DNA of 64,000 nucleotides from the NCBI RefSeq assembly GCF_014642735.1, contig NZ_BMIV01000007.1, forward strand, positions 124,001-188,000, given 5' to 3'. Position numbers and translations under genes: made by a program. The stretch comes from Paracoccus acridae. Its GTDB lineage: Bacteria > Pseudomonadota > Alphaproteobacteria > Rhodobacterales > Rhodobacteraceae. Shown here piece by piece: positions 1 through 9,287 of this stretch. The notes under the pieces are model-generated. The model saw nothing but the letters and a program-made list of their open reading frames with translations, was not told the origin of the DNA and did not search any database. Numbering within the stretch: the first letter of the stretch is position 1; the number at the start of each line of letters is the position of its first letter.

Positions 1-1268
1 GCATCGGCCTTGCGCAGGATGTCCAGCTTTTCGCGCGTGATCTCTCCGGGGCAGCGGATAGCAAGGCCGGGGCCAGGGAAGGGATGGCGGCCGATGAACT
101 TGTCGGGCAGGCCAAGCTCTCGGCCCAGGGCGCGGACCTCGTCCTTGAACAGCTCGCGCAGGGGCTCGACCAGCTTCAGGCCCATCTTTTCCGGCAGGCC
201 GCCGACATTATGGTGCGACTTGATCGTGACCGAAGGACCGCCGCTGAAGCTGACGGATTCGATCACGTCGGGATACAGCGTGCCCTGGGCCAGGAACTCG
301 GCCCCCTCGATGGCGGATGCGTAGCGCTGGAACACGTCGATGAACAGCCGCCCGATCGTCTTGCGCTTGACCTCGGGGTCGGAAACCCCTTCCAGCGCGC
401 CCAGGAACAGTTCGGATTCGTCGGCGTGGATCAGCGGGATGTTGTAGTGGTCGCGGAACATGGTCACGACTTCCTCGGCCTCGTTCAGGCGCAGAAGGCC
501 GTGGTCCACGAAGACGCAGGTCAGCTGGTCGCCGATCGCCTCGTGGATCAGGACGGCGGCGACGGAACTGTCCACGCCGCCGGACAGTCCGCAGATGACC
601 TTCTTGTCGCCGACCTGTTCGCGGATCTTGCGGATCGCCTCGTCCCGGTAACCCGCCATGGTCCAGTCGCCGGTAAAGCCCGCCAGCCGGACGAAGTTTT
701 CCAGCATGATGCGGCCGCGCGGGGTGTGATGCACCTCGGGGTGGAACTGCACGCCATAGAAGCGACGGGCTTCGTCCGCGATCATCGCGAAGGGCGCATT
801 GGGCGAGACGCCGATCACCTCGAAGCCGGGCGCAAGCGCGGTCACGCGGTCGCCATGGCTCATCCACACCTCCTCGCGTCCCGCATCGAACAGGCCCGCG
901 AAGATGCCGTCGCCCTTGTGACCGGGGGCCGGGGCGATGAAGGCGCGGCCGTATTCGGCATGGTGCCCGCCTTCGACCGCGCCGCCCAGCTGCTCCATCA
1001 TCACCTGCTGGCCATAGCAGATGCCGAAGATCGGCACGCCCAGGTCGAAGACCGCCTGCGGGGCGCGGGGGCTGCCCGCGCGGGTCACGCTGTCCGGTCC
1101 GCCCGACAGGATCACCGCCTGCGGGTTCAGCCCGCGCAGGATGTCGTCCGTCAGCAGGTTATAGGGGTGGATTTCGCAAAAGACGTTCAGTTCGCGCAGA
1201 CGGCGCGCGATCAACTGCGTCACCTGGGATCCGAAGTCGATGATCAGAAGGCGTTGGTGCTGGGTCAT
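1..1268 (-). CDS. guaA: GMP synthase (glutamine-hydrolysing), 3' end cut by window edge
   Basis: Makes GMP from XMP, ATP and glutamine in the cytoplasm, the last step of guanine nucleotide synthesis. The visible 422 codons start [15 protein letters not shown]. The class I amidotransferase domain comes first, with the nucleophile Cys84 in GICYGQQ and the partner His in QFHPEVH. It is followed by the ATP pyrophosphatase domain with the P-loop GLSGGVDSS. The C-terminal dimerisation part begins ([15 protein letters not shown]) but the last roughly 100 residues lie outside the window. The start ATG at 1266-1268 gives the expected N-terminus of the family. It is divergent from the CAP lipoprotein gene at 1370, with about 100 bases between them for both promoters. 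Confidence 0.97.
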   Translation of the reverse strand, partial: MTQHQRLLIIDFGSQVTQLIARRLRELNVFCEIHPYNLLTDDILRGLNPQAVILSGGPDSVTRAGSPRAPQAVFDLGVPIFGICYGQQVMMEQLGGAVEGGHHAEYGRAFIAPAPGHKGDGIFAGLFDAGREEVWMSHGDRVTALAPGFEVIGVSPNAPFAMIADEARRFYGVQFHPEVHHTPRGRIMLENFVRLAGFTGDWTMAGYRDEAIRKIREQVGDKKVICGLSGGVDSSVAAVLIHEAIGDQLTCVFVDHGLLRLNEAEEVVTMFRDHYNIPLIHADESELFLGALEGVSDPEVKRKTIGRLFIDVFQRYASAIEGAEFLAQGTLYPDVIESVSFSGGPSVTIKSHHNVGGLPEKMGLKLVEPLRELFKDEVRALGRELGLPDKFIGRHPFPGPGLAIRCPGEITREKLDILRKAD

Positions 1269-1369
1269 GGATGCGCTTTAAGCGCGCCCATGCCGTCGTG
1301 CAAGGGATTCGGCTGCCGGAACTGCCCCCAGCAGGCCCGCGTTCCGCCGGACCATCGAAAGAGGTTTTC

Positions 1370-1897
1370 ATGTCCACCTTCCGCGCCCTTGCCGCACCGC
1401 TTGCCTTGTCGCTGCTGTCCGCCTGCGGGCAGGGACCGGGCATGGCGCTGCCGTGGCGGCAGGCGGAACCCCCGGCCGAGGAGTCCCTGGCCGCATCCTG
1501 CACCGGCGATCCGGCCATCGCCGCCGCCCTGGACGGCGCCGTCAACGCCGCGCGCCAGGCCGAGGGCAAGACGCTGCTGGACCGCGCGCCTTTGCTGGCG
1601 CAGATCGCGCAAAGCCACGCCTGCGACATGGCCGCGCTTGGCCGCGTCGATGTGGAAGGCTCGAACGGGTCCAGCGTCGTGGACCGGGCGCGGGCGGTGG
1701 GATACCCGGTCTGCGGGGTGGTGCAGCTTGTCAGCCGGGGCGGCAGCCCGGCGGATGCCCTTGCCGCCTGGCTGTCCCAGGATGCGCAGCGGACCGAGCT
1801 TCTGGGCCAGACCAGCCGGCAACTGGGCAGCGGCCATGCCGTCGGGGCGGACGGGCGGACCTATTACAGCGTGGTCCTGGGCGACAACTGCCGCTGA
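1370..1897 (+). CDS. CAP/SCP-domain lipoprotein
   Basis: A 175-residue exported protein. The start ATG at 1370 follows GAAAGAGG; an in-frame ATG at 1271 would put an unlikely tail before the signal. The N-terminus is a lipoprotein signal peptide ending in LLSAC. Residues about 50-170 match the cysteine-rich secretory/CAP fold: HACDMA is the first conserved helix with its cavity His, GSNGSSVVDRARAVGY follows the family pattern, and the last strand is YYSVVLGDNC. The usual GHR of the second helix is replaced (DAQRTELL), so one cavity His is missing. CAP proteins in bacteria have no single known function; some are nuclease- or protease-like or bind lipid. Function is therefore unassigned. Confidence 0.8.
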   Translation: MSTFRALAAPLALSLLSACGQGPGMALPWRQAEPPAEESLAASCTGDPAIAAALDGAVNAARQAEGKTLLDRAPLLAQIAQSHACDMAALGRVDVEGSNGSSVVDRARAVGYPVCGVVQLVSRGGSPADALAAWLSQDAQRTELLGQTSRQLGSGHAVGADGRTYYSVVLGDNCR

Positions 1898-1928
1898 CCA
1901 AAGGCGGGGGGCATTGCGCCCCCGGTTC

Positions 1929-3260
1929 CTATTTCTCGGGCACCAGCCCGCGCGGGGCAAAGCGCAGCACCAGCAGCAGGACCAGGCCCATGGCGATGAA
2001 GCGCATGTGGGCGGCGCTGTTCAGCAGATGGGACTTGATGTCGCCATCGGGCAGGGGGCCGACCAGGGCGCCGATCAGGTTCGGGCCCCAGACCTCGGCC
2101 TTGATCCACAGGAACCAGATCAGCACCGCGCCCAGCACCGCGCCCCAGTTGTTGCCCGATCCGCCGACCACGACCATCACCCAGATCAGGAAAGTATAGC
2201 GCAGCGGGTTATAGCTGTTGGGCGCCATCAGCCCGTCCAGCGTGATCATCATCGCCCCCGCGATGCCGATCACCGCCGAACCCAGGATGAAGATCTGCAG
2301 GTGGCGCGCGGTGACGTCCTTGCCCATCGCCTCGGCCGCGGTCTCGTTGTCGCGGATCGCGCGCATCATCCGGCCCCAGGGCGATTTCAGCGCCAGTTCG
2401 GCCAGCAGGATGACCGTTAGCAGCACCACCAGGAACAGCGACATGTAGCACAGCTTGACCCAGATGCCCGAAGCCTCTGCCACGCCGAAGCCCCAGCTTG
2501 CGGCGAATTCGGCAAAGGCCGGGTTCTGCTGCAGGTCGGTTTCGTAAGGCACGGGCCGGGGGATGGCCGCGACGTTCTTGACGCCGCGCGCCAGCCAATC
2601 CTCGTTGCGCAGGACCGCCACGATGATCTCGCCGATGCCCAGGGTCGCGATGGCCAGGTAATCCGACCGCAGCCCAAGCGCGACCTTGCCCACCGCCCAG
2701 GCGGCAGCCGCCGCGAAGGCCCCGCCCACCAGCCAGGACAGCAGGATCGGCAGGCCGAGGCCGCCGATATTGCCGGTCCGTGCGCTGTCATTCGCCTCGA
2801 TCGCGGTGACGGCGGGGTCGAACAGCCAGCGATAGGCGACAAAGCCCGCGACCAGGACAAGGACCATGATCCAGCCGCGCCGGGTGCGGGTATAGGCGAT
2901 CTTCGCCAGGGCCAGCGTGCCCAGGCCCACCAGCAGCGCCAGGATCAGGCGCGGTCCGCCCGCGGCCCAGGCGCCTTCGACCGGGGGCAGCGAGACCAGC
3001 ACCGGGGCCAGGCCGCCAAGCGCCAGGAAGCCCACGACGCCGGCGTTGAACAGCCCGGCATAGCCCCATTGCATGTTCACGCCCAAAGCCGTGATCGCCG
3101 AGATCAGGCCCATGTTCAGGATCGCCAGCGAGGTGTTCCACGACCCCGAGAACATGCCGTTCCTGACCGTACCTTCCAGCACGAACAGGATGGCAAGGAT
3201 CGCGAACAGGATGGGCGCGCGCCAGGGGCTGGCTTGGGCGGCTTGACGGTTGGATGACAT
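1929..3260 (-). CDS. livM: Branched-chain amino acid ABC transporter permease LivM
   Basis: Inner-membrane permease subunit of a high-affinity Liv-type importer, 443 residues with about ten hydrophobic segments. The LivM signature region is clear: NMQWGYAGLFNAGVVGFLALG near residue 60, GLRSDYLAIATLGIGEII near 200, and the EAA-like loop SPWGRMMRAIRDNETAAEAMG before the last membrane group. The protein is longer than many LivM proteins because of an inserted stretch at about residues 90-165. It is the last gene of the livG-livF-livH-livM run on the minus strand, 13 bases after livH. Confidence 0.93.
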   Translation of the reverse strand: MSSNRQAAQASPWRAPILFAILAILFVLEGTVRNGMFSGSWNTSLAILNMGLISAITALGVNMQWGYAGLFNAGVVGFLALGGLAPVLVSLPPVEGAWAAGGPRLILALLVGLGTLALAKIAYTRTRRGWIMVLVLVAGFVAYRWLFDPAVTAIEANDSARTGNIGGLGLPILLSWLVGGAFAAAAAWAVGKVALGLRSDYLAIATLGIGEIIVAVLRNEDWLARGVKNVAAIPRPVPYETDLQQNPAFAEFAASWGFGVAEASGIWVKLCYMSLFLVVLLTVILLAELALKSPWGRMMRAIRDNETAAEAMGKDVTARHLQIFILGSAVIGIAGAMMITLDGLMAPNSYNPLRYTFLIWVMVVVGGSGNNWGAVLGAVLIWFLWIKAEVWGPNLIGALVGPLPDGDIKSHLLNSAAHMRFIAMGLVLLLVLRFAPRGLVPEK

Positions 3261-3273
3261 GACTGGATCTCCC

Positions 3274-4281
3274 CTACACCGACTTGCCGCGGAACAGCCC
3301 GGTCGGGCGGAACAGCAGGACCACGATCAGGATGACGAAGCTGACGGCGAACTTGTATTCGGTGCCCAGAAGCTGAAGCAATCCGGCCGGTTCCCAACCG
3401 GGGGCCAGATAGCCCGCGACCTTGACCCAAGGATAGGTGACGGCGACTTCCGAGAAGGCGACCAGGAAGCCGCCCGCGATGGCGCCAAGCGGGCTGCCCA
3501 GGCCGCCGACGATGGCAGCGGCGAAGATCGGCAGCAGAAGCTGGAAATAATTGAAGGGGCGGAACGACTTGTCCAGCCCATACAGCACCCCGGCGATGGT
3601 GATCAGCGCAGCGGCAATGATCCAGGTCATGCGCACGACGCGTTCGGGGTCGATGCCCGACAGCAGCGCCAGATCCTCGTTGTCGGAATAGGCGCGCATG
3701 GCCTTGCCCTTCTTGGTCCGGTTCAGGAACCAGAACAGCGCGGCGCAGACGATCGCCGTCACCACCAGCGTCAGCACCTGCGTGGACCGCAGGGCCAGAC
3801 CCTCGGCCAGGCCGGTCCATTCGCGGAAGTCGCGCACGTTGATGATGAAGCGCGCGCCGTCGTCGAACCGCTGGTCGTCCACGCCGATGATAAGCCGCGT
3901 CAGGCCGTTCATGATGAACATCACGCCGACCGAGGCCATGACGAAGATGATCGGCGCCGCCTTCTGCGCGCGATAAAAGCGATAGACCACGCGGTCCGTG
4001 CCCAGCACCAGCAGCGCGGTGGCGGCGATCCCCACCGGCAGGGCCAGAAGCGCGGTCGGCAGCGGCCCGAGCGAGACGCCAAGCGATTGCAGGCCCCAGG
4101 TCGTCAGGATGGTGATGGCGGTGCCGAAGGCCATGGTGTCGCCATGGGCGAAGTTCGAGAACCGCAGGATGCCATAGATCAGCGTCACCCCAAGCGCGCC
4201 AAGCGCAAGCTGCGCGCCATAGGCGGCGGCGGGGATGAAGACGAAGTTCAGAAAGGCCACAAGGGCGTTGAGGATATCCAA
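3274..4281 (-). CDS. livH: Branched-chain amino acid ABC transporter permease LivH
   Basis: Second membrane permease of the Liv importer, 335 residues. The N-terminal LGVTLIYGILRFSNFAHGD is the conserved LivH motif. The cytoplasmic coupling loop is KKGKAMRAYSDNEDLALLSG, followed by GGLGSPLGAIAGG and the C-terminal FRPTGLFRGK typical of the family. It lies 3 bases downstream of livF and 13 bases upstream of livM, so it is co-transcribed with both. Confidence 0.94.
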   Translation of the reverse strand: MDILNALVAFLNFVFIPAAAYGAQLALGALGVTLIYGILRFSNFAHGDTMAFGTAITILTTWGLQSLGVSLGPLPTALLALPVGIAATALLVLGTDRVVYRFYRAQKAAPIIFVMASVGVMFIMNGLTRLIIGVDDQRFDDGARFIINVRDFREWTGLAEGLALRSTQVLTLVVTAIVCAALFWFLNRTKKGKAMRAYSDNEDLALLSGIDPERVVRMTWIIAAALITIAGVLYGLDKSFRPFNYFQLLLPIFAAAIVGGLGSPLGAIAGGFLVAFSEVAVTYPWVKVAGYLAPGWEPAGLLQLLGTEYKFAVSFVILIVVLLFRPTGLFRGKSV

Positions 4282-4284
4282 GGC

Positions 4285-5118
4285 TCAGCCCCCCAGGAAG
4301 GTGCGGCGCACCTCGTCGTTCTGCATCAACTCGTGGCCGGTGCCGGTATGGGCATTCGCGCCCTGGACCAGCACATAGGCCTTGTCGGCGATCATCATCG
4401 CCTGCTTGGCGTTCTGTTCGACCATCAGCACCGGCAACCCGCCGCGCGCGATGGCGATGATGCGGTCGAACAATTCGTCCATGACGATGGGGCTGACACC
4501 CGCAGTGGGTTCGTCCAGCATCAGGACGGAGGGCTGCGTCATCAGCGCGCGGCCCACGGCCACCTGCTGGCGCTGCCCGCCCGAGAGTTCGCCCGCGGCC
4601 TGGCGTCGCTTGGCGGCGACGGCCGGGAACAGCTCATAGACCTGCTCCATCGTGCGGCGGATGTCGTCCTTGCGGATGAAGGCGCCCATTTCCAGGTTCT
4701 CCTCGACCGTCATGGACGGGAAGATGTTGTTGACCTGCGGCACGAAGCCCATGCCCGCCTTGACCCGGTCCTGGGGGTTCAGCGCGGTGATGTCGCGCCC
4801 GTTCAGCCGGACGCTGCCCTTGCGCAGGTTCAGCATCCCGAAGATCGCCTTCATGGCAGTGGACTTGCCCGCGCCGTTCGGGCCGACGATCACGGCGATC
4901 TGGCCCTGTTCCACGGAAATCGTGCAATCGTGCAGGATGTCGGCGCCCTTGCCGTATCCGCCGGTCATGCCTTCGCCGATCAGGAAGGGATCGCCGGCAT
5001 GGCCCGGCCCGACCGGGCCCGAAGGGCGGGTGCCATCGATGGTGCCCCGGCCGTGCAGGTTCACGATCGAAGAGTCGCGGTTGCCGCGATTGCCGAAGGC
5101 TGCGTCCAGATCGCTCAT
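4285..5118 (-). CDS. livF: Branched-chain amino acid ABC transporter ATP-binding protein LivF
   Basis: ATPase subunit of the Liv importer, 277 residues. Walker A is GPNGAGKST, the Q-loop is VPQVNNIFP, the signature motif is ELSGGQRQQ and Walker B is VLMLDEPT. The start MSDLDAAFG at 5118 overlaps the livG stop in an ATGA, which decides it over a much longer in-frame extension. Unlike most LivF proteins it carries about 45 extra N-terminal residues, Gly-rich and probably disordered, before the ABC fold begins. The two ATPases and two permeases form one membrane complex. Confidence 0.93.
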   Translation of the reverse strand: MSDLDAAFGNRGNRDSSIVNLHGRGTIDGTRPSGPVGPGHAGDPFLIGEGMTGGYGKGADILHDCTISVEQGQIAVIVGPNGAGKSTAMKAIFGMLNLRKGSVRLNGRDITALNPQDRVKAGMGFVPQVNNIFPSMTVEENLEMGAFIRKDDIRRTMEQVYELFPAVAAKRRQAAGELSGGQRQQVAVGRALMTQPSVLMLDEPTAGVSPIVMDELFDRIIAIARGGLPVLMVEQNAKQAMMIADKAYVLVQGANAHTGTGHELMQNDEVRRTFLGG

Positions 5119-5897
5119 GCGCCCACCATGTCCTTGTTCTTGAGGCCCGTGCCCAGATAGGCCTCGATCACGGCCTCGTTCTGCATGATGTCGGAGGCGC
5201 TTCCCTTGGCCAGCACCTTGCCTTCGGCCATGACGATCACCGGGTCGCACAGCTTGCCGATGAAATCCATGTCGTGTTCGATCACGCAGAAGGTATAGCC
5301 GCGTTCCCTGTTCAGCCGGATGATCGCGTCGGCGATGGTCATCAGCAGCGTCCGGTTCACGCCCGCGCCGACCTCGTCCAGGAAGACCACCTTGGCATCC
5401 ACCATCATGGTGCGGCCCAGTTCCAGAAGCTTCTTCTGCCCGCCCGACAGGTTGCCGGCCTTTTCATGGGTCAGGTGGCGGATGGTCAGAAAGTCCAGAA
5501 CCTCGTCGGCCTTCTTACGCAGGGCGGCTTCCTCGCGCTCGATCCGGCCGCGCTGGAACCAGGTCTTCCAGATCGTCTCGCCCGATTGCGCGCCCGGCAC
5601 CATCATCAGGTTCTCGCGCACGGTCATGGAACTGAACTCATGCGCAAGCTGGAAGGTGCGCAGCAGGCCCTTGTGGAACAAGGCGTGCGGCGGCAGGCCG
5701 GTGATATCCTCGCCATCCATGAAGACGCGGCCCGATGTCGGCGGCAGCACGCCCGCGATCACGTTGAACAGCGTGGACTTGCCCGCGCCGTTCGGTCCGA
5801 TCAGCCCGGTGATGGACCCCGTCTCGATGGTCAGGCTGGCGCCATCGACGGCGCGGAAGCCCCCGAAATGCCGGTGTAGGTCTTCGACCCTGATCAT
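5115..5897 (-). CDS. livG: Branched-chain amino acid ABC transporter ATP-binding protein LivG
   Basis: First ATPase of the Liv importer, 260 residues, the usual length. Walker A is at residues 34-42 (GPNGAGKST), the signature is NLSGGQKKLLELG, and the H-loop follows in CVIEHDMDFIG. In place of the usual LDEP the Walker B region reads VVFLDEVGAGVN, so the Pro is replaced by Val. It begins about 70 bases after the terminator that follows the binding-protein gene, so its transcription probably depends on read-through or a weak internal promoter. It overlaps livF by four bases. Confidence 0.93.
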   Translation of the reverse strand: MIRVEDLHRHFGGFRAVDGASLTIETGSITGLIGPNGAGKSTLFNVIAGVLPPTSGRVFMDGEDITGLPPHALFHKGLLRTFQLAHEFSSMTVRENLMMVPGAQSGETIWKTWFQRGRIEREEAALRKKADEVLDFLTIRHLTHEKAGNLSGGQKKLLELGRTMMVDAKVVFLDEVGAGVNRTLLMTIADAIIRLNRERGYTFCVIEHDMDFIGKLCDPVIVMAEGKVLAKGSASDIMQNEAVIEAYLGTGLKNKDMVGA

Positions 5898-5959
5898 TCG
5901 TTTACCCCGTCTTCACGCCATTGGTGAAGTGTGACCGCATTCTGCGGCTCTTGTCATGA

Positions 5960-5992
5960 AAAATGGCCCGGCAACCGCGTGGCTGCCGGGCC
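5960..5992 (-). terminator. Rho-independent terminator after livJ
   Basis: A perfect 9-bp stem (GGCCCGGCA with TGCCGGGCC) and a 10-base loop, followed on the minus strand by ATTTTTCATGA. It lies 17 bases after the stop of the binding-protein gene and before livG, so it probably lowers expression of the membrane and ATPase genes relative to the binding protein. Confidence 0.85.
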
Positions 5993-6009
5993 GGAGCATT
6001 CCTGATGCC

Positions 6010-7194
6010 TCAGCGATAGCCGATAACGGCCAATTCGCCGTTCTCGATGGCGATCTCGCGATAGACGCCGGCGGTTTCGCCCGCGCCCACCATCTCGATG
6101 GAGGAGGCGCCGACATAGTCGATGTCGCCGCCGCCGTTCAGGATCTCGATGCCCTTGGCCAGTTCGCCCGGCAGGATCTTCTCGCCCGGCTCGTTGGCGA
6201 CATCCATGACGTTGTTCTTCCAGACATTGGGATCGCTGGACTTGGCGGCGGCCATGGACAGCAGCATCAGCGCGGCGGCGTCATAAGCCTCGGCCGAATA
6301 GGCGCTGGTGCCGTCGAAGCCTGCGGCCTTGGCCATTTCCAGGAACTTCTCGCGGCCCTCGCCCTCGGCCGCGGGGTTCTGGCCGAAGCTGCCGTCGATT
6401 TCCGACCCGAAGTTGTCAACCAGGGCCTGACCGACCATGCCGTCGGGGAAGACGAAGGTGTCGAAGGCGCCGGTATCCAGCGCCGCGCGCACCACGCCCG
6501 AACCGCCCTGGTCCACATAGCCCGCGACGACAAGCGCATCGCCGCCCGCCGCGGCAAGCGCCGCGACCTCGGCCGAATAGTCGGCCTTGCCGTCGTCATG
6601 GGCGCTGTTCACCGTCACGGTGCCGCCCTTTTCCTGGAAGGCCGCCGCGAAGGCATCCGCCAGGCCCTTGCCATAGTCGTTGTTGGTATAGGTGACGGCG
6701 GCGTTCTGGATGCCCTTCTCGATCATGATCTCGGCCATCACTTCGCCCTGGCGGGCGTCGGACGGCGAGGTGCGGAAGAACAACCCGTTATCCTCGATCG
6801 TGGACAGCGCGGGCGAGGTCGCCGACGGCGAGATCATCACCACGCCATTCGGCACGGCCACGTTCTGCAGCGATGCGATCGCCTCGCCCGAGCACATGCC
6901 GCCGACGATCCCCTTGACCCCTTCGGCGGTGATCAGGCGTTCAACGGTCGCGGTGGCTGCGGCGGCGTCGATGCAGGTCGAATCGCCCTGCACGGGCACA
7001 ACGGTCGATCCGTCCAGAAGCAGGCCGGAATCGGTGACCTCTTTCATGGCCAGTTCGGCCCCCGCCGCCATGCCCGGCGCCATGGATTCCAGCGGTCCGG
7101 TAAAGCCCAGCGACATGCCAAGCTTGATTTCTTCGGCAGAGGCCGCACCGGCCAGAAGGGCACCGGCAGCGGTGGCCAGAAGAAGTTTTTTCAT
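6010..7194 (-). CDS. livJ: Branched-chain amino acid ABC transporter substrate-binding protein
   Basis: Periplasmic receptor of the Liv importer, 394 residues. A Sec signal peptide (MKKLLLATAAGALLAGAASA) is followed by the type 1 periplasmic-binding fold: IKLGMSLGFTGPLESMAPGM at the start, a GIVGGMCSGEA segment near 100, and TYTNNDYGKGLADAF near 210. The family binds Leu/Ile/Val, but related receptors bind urea, amides or other amino acids, so the exact ligand is not shown by the sequence. It is the promoter-proximal gene, with a terminator immediately after it. Confidence 0.92.
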   Translation of the reverse strand: MKKLLLATAAGALLAGAASAEEIKLGMSLGFTGPLESMAPGMAAGAELAMKEVTDSGLLLDGSTVVPVQGDSTCIDAAAATATVERLITAEGVKGIVGGMCSGEAIASLQNVAVPNGVVMISPSATSPALSTIEDNGLFFRTSPSDARQGEVMAEIMIEKGIQNAAVTYTNNDYGKGLADAFAAAFQEKGGTVTVNSAHDDGKADYSAEVAALAAAGGDALVVAGYVDQGGSGVVRAALDTGAFDTFVFPDGMVGQALVDNFGSEIDGSFGQNPAAEGEGREKFLEMAKAAGFDGTSAYSAEAYDAAALMLLSMAAAKSSDPNVWKNNVMDVANEPGEKILPGELAKGIEILNGGGDIDYVGASSIEMVGAGETAGVYREIAIENGELAVIGYR

Positions 7195-7307
7195 TGATTG
7201 TCTCCCAGTTGGAACAATGTCCTGCGCCGCACGTTAGAAGCGCCCTGTTCAAAAGAAAAGCAGGATATTATCAACAATCCTTGCCTTTTCAGGCTGGTGA
7301 CGCATGG

Positions 7308-7799
7308 TCAACGCCAACCCAGCCGATCCTGGGGGCGCCGGAAGACGCGCCCGGCGAGACCCGCCAGCAGCCAGCCCAGGACCAGACCGATCCCCGCAGC
7401 CCACAGGCCCGCAACCGTCACGGGAACGGCGGGGCGGAAATCGCCCCAGGTGGCGGCCAGGGTTTCCCCGTCGCGGATCCGGTGGGGCAGCAGCATCCGT
7501 TCCAGCGGCCCCGCAAGGCGCAGCAGTTCCAGATCCTGCCGCGCGCGATCCAGGCGGGCGAAGACATCGCGCATGTTCGACTGGTGGGCGTCGCGAAAGG
7601 CGCTGCCTGACAGATCCGCAAGCGCCCGTTCCCGCGTCAGGCCCGCGCCCTGGGCGCTTGCGTCGAATTCGGCGGCGACACGGGAAAGGGCATCGACCTG
7701 ACCGCCAAGCCGCTGGACATATTGGTCCGAAAAGGCCGGAAACTGCGACAGGACGATGGCGACGCAGACCGCCACCGCCAGCCGCAGGATGCCGATCAC
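7308..7799 (-). CDS. DUF2937 family membrane protein
   Basis: A 163-residue protein with an N-terminal hydrophobic segment ([19 protein letters not shown]), a central helical, charged part of about 100 residues likely outside the membrane, and a second hydrophobic segment near residues 125-150. The [19 protein letters not shown] stretch is what I associate with DUF2937, a proteobacterial family of unknown function. Its start overlaps the proS stop by four bases, so it is translationally coupled to prolyl-tRNA synthetase. I can assign no biochemical role. Confidence 0.75.
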   Translation of the reverse strand: MIGILRLAVAVCVAIVLSQFPAFSDQYVQRLGGQVDALSRVAAEFDASAQGAGLTRERALADLSGSAFRDAHQSNMRDVFARLDRARQDLELLRLAGPLERMLLPHRIRDGETLAATWGDFRPAVPVTVAGLWAAGIGLVLGWLLAGLAGRVFRRPQDRLGWR

Positions 7800-9157
7800 C
7801 GGTCCTGCACCTTCAGGCCCAGCACGGGGGCATAGACCTGTTCCAGCCGGGCGATTGCGTCCTTGGGCGACATTTCCTCGGTCGCGCCGGTGCGGCGGTT
7901 GGTCAGTTCCACCTTGTTCGCGGCCAGGCCACGCGGCCCCACCGTGATCCGCCAGGGCAGGCCGATCAGGTCCATGGTGGCGAACTTGGCCCCCGCCCGG
8001 TCGTCCCGGTCGTCATAAAGCGGATCCAGACCCCGCGCCTGCAATTCGGCATAGATCGCGTCGCAGGCGGCGTCGGTGGAATTGTCGCCCTGTTTCAGGT
8101 TGACGATGCCGACATGGAAGGGGGTCACGCCCTCGGGCCAGATGATGCCCTTGTCGTCGTGGTTGGCCTCGATGATGGCGCCCAGCAGGCGGGACACGCC
8201 GATGCCGTGGCTGCCCATTTCCACCGGCACGCGCTGCCCGTCGGGGCCGACCACGGTGGCGCCCATGGCCTCGGAATACTTGGTGCCGAAATAGAAGATC
8301 TGGCCGACCTCGATCCCGCGCGCGGTTCGCCTGCGTTCCTCGGGGACCTGGGCGAAGATCGCCTCGTCATGCGTCTCGTCGGTGCGGGCGTAACGGCTGG
8401 TGAACTCCTCCAGCACGGCCTGGCACTGTTCGACGCTGTCATAGTCGATCTGCCGGTCGCCGAAGGTCAGGTCGGTGATCTGGCTGTCATAGAAGACCTC
8501 GGATTCCCCGGTTTCCGCCAGCACCAGGAATTCATGGGTGTAATCCCCGCCGATCGGCCCCCCGTCCGCGCGCATCGGGATCGCCTGCAACCCCATCCGT
8601 TCATAGGTCCGCAGATAGCTGACCAGGTGCCGGTTATAGGCGTGCAGCGCGGCTTCCCGCGTCAGGTCGAAGTTGTAGCCGTCCTTCATCAGGAACTCGC
8701 GCCCGCGCATCACGCCGAAGCGGGGGCGGATCTCGTCGCGGAACTTCCACTGGACGTGATACAGCGTCAGCGGAAGGTCCTTGTAGCTGTTCACATGGGA
8801 CCGGAAGATGTCGGTGATCATCTCCTCGTTCGTGGGACCATACAGCAGGTCGCGCTTGTGGCGGTCCTTGATGCGCAGCATCTCCTCGCCGTAATCGTCG
8901 TAGCGGCCGCTTTCGCGCCACAGGTCGGCGGGCTGCAGCGTCGGCATCAGCAGGGGGATATGGCCCGCGCGGCTCTGCTCCTCGTGCACGATCTGCTCGA
9001 TCCGGCGCAGGACCTTGAAGCCCAGCGGCAGCCAGGAATAGATGCCTGCCGCCTGCTGCTTGATCATCCCGGCGCGCAGCATCAGCCGGTGGCTGACGAT
9101 CTGCGCCTCTTTCGGGTCTTCCTTCAGCACCGGCAGGAAATAGCGCGACAAACGCAT
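7796..9157 (-). CDS. proS: Prolyl-tRNA synthetase, short form
   Basis: Charges tRNA-Pro with proline. The 453-residue protein starts at [19 protein letters not shown]; the in-frame upstream codons do not resemble the family. Class II motifs are present: motif 2 in [19 protein letters not shown] and the [15 protein letters not shown] and [13 protein letters not shown] segments of the catalytic core, then the anticodon-binding domain with VNLKQGD. It lacks the roughly 180-residue editing insertion of the E. coli type enzyme, as is usual in alphaproteobacteria. Cys- or Ala-tRNA-Pro must then be cleared by a separate protein, not seen here. It is co-transcribed with the DUF2937 gene. Confidence 0.96.
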   Translation of the reverse strand: MRLSRYFLPVLKEDPKEAQIVSHRLMLRAGMIKQQAAGIYSWLPLGFKVLRRIEQIVHEEQSRAGHIPLLMPTLQPADLWRESGRYDDYGEEMLRIKDRHKRDLLYGPTNEEMITDIFRSHVNSYKDLPLTLYHVQWKFRDEIRPRFGVMRGREFLMKDGYNFDLTREAALHAYNRHLVSYLRTYERMGLQAIPMRADGGPIGGDYTHEFLVLAETGESEVFYDSQITDLTFGDRQIDYDSVEQCQAVLEEFTSRYARTDETHDEAIFAQVPEERRRTARGIEVGQIFYFGTKYSEAMGATVVGPDGQRVPVEMGSHGIGVSRLLGAIIEANHDDKGIIWPEGVTPFHVGIVNLKQGDNSTDAACDAIYAELQARGLDPLYDDRDDRAGAKFATMDLIGLPWRITVGPRGLAANKVELTNRRTGATEEMSPKDAIARLEQVYAPVLGLKVQDR

Positions 9158-9287
9158 GGGCAGGATCCTTTGAGCGTATACGGCGCAAAGCCCTAGCGGA
9201 TCGGTCCTGCCTTGCCAAGAACCGCCCGCTTGCAACTGCCGCGCGTCGCGGTCACATTCCACGCGACACTCGCATCAGGACACGGCC

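Noticed and set aside
84..2420. A 778-codon open frame opposite guaA and livM.
   Set aside because: Antisense shadow spanning two unrelated genes.
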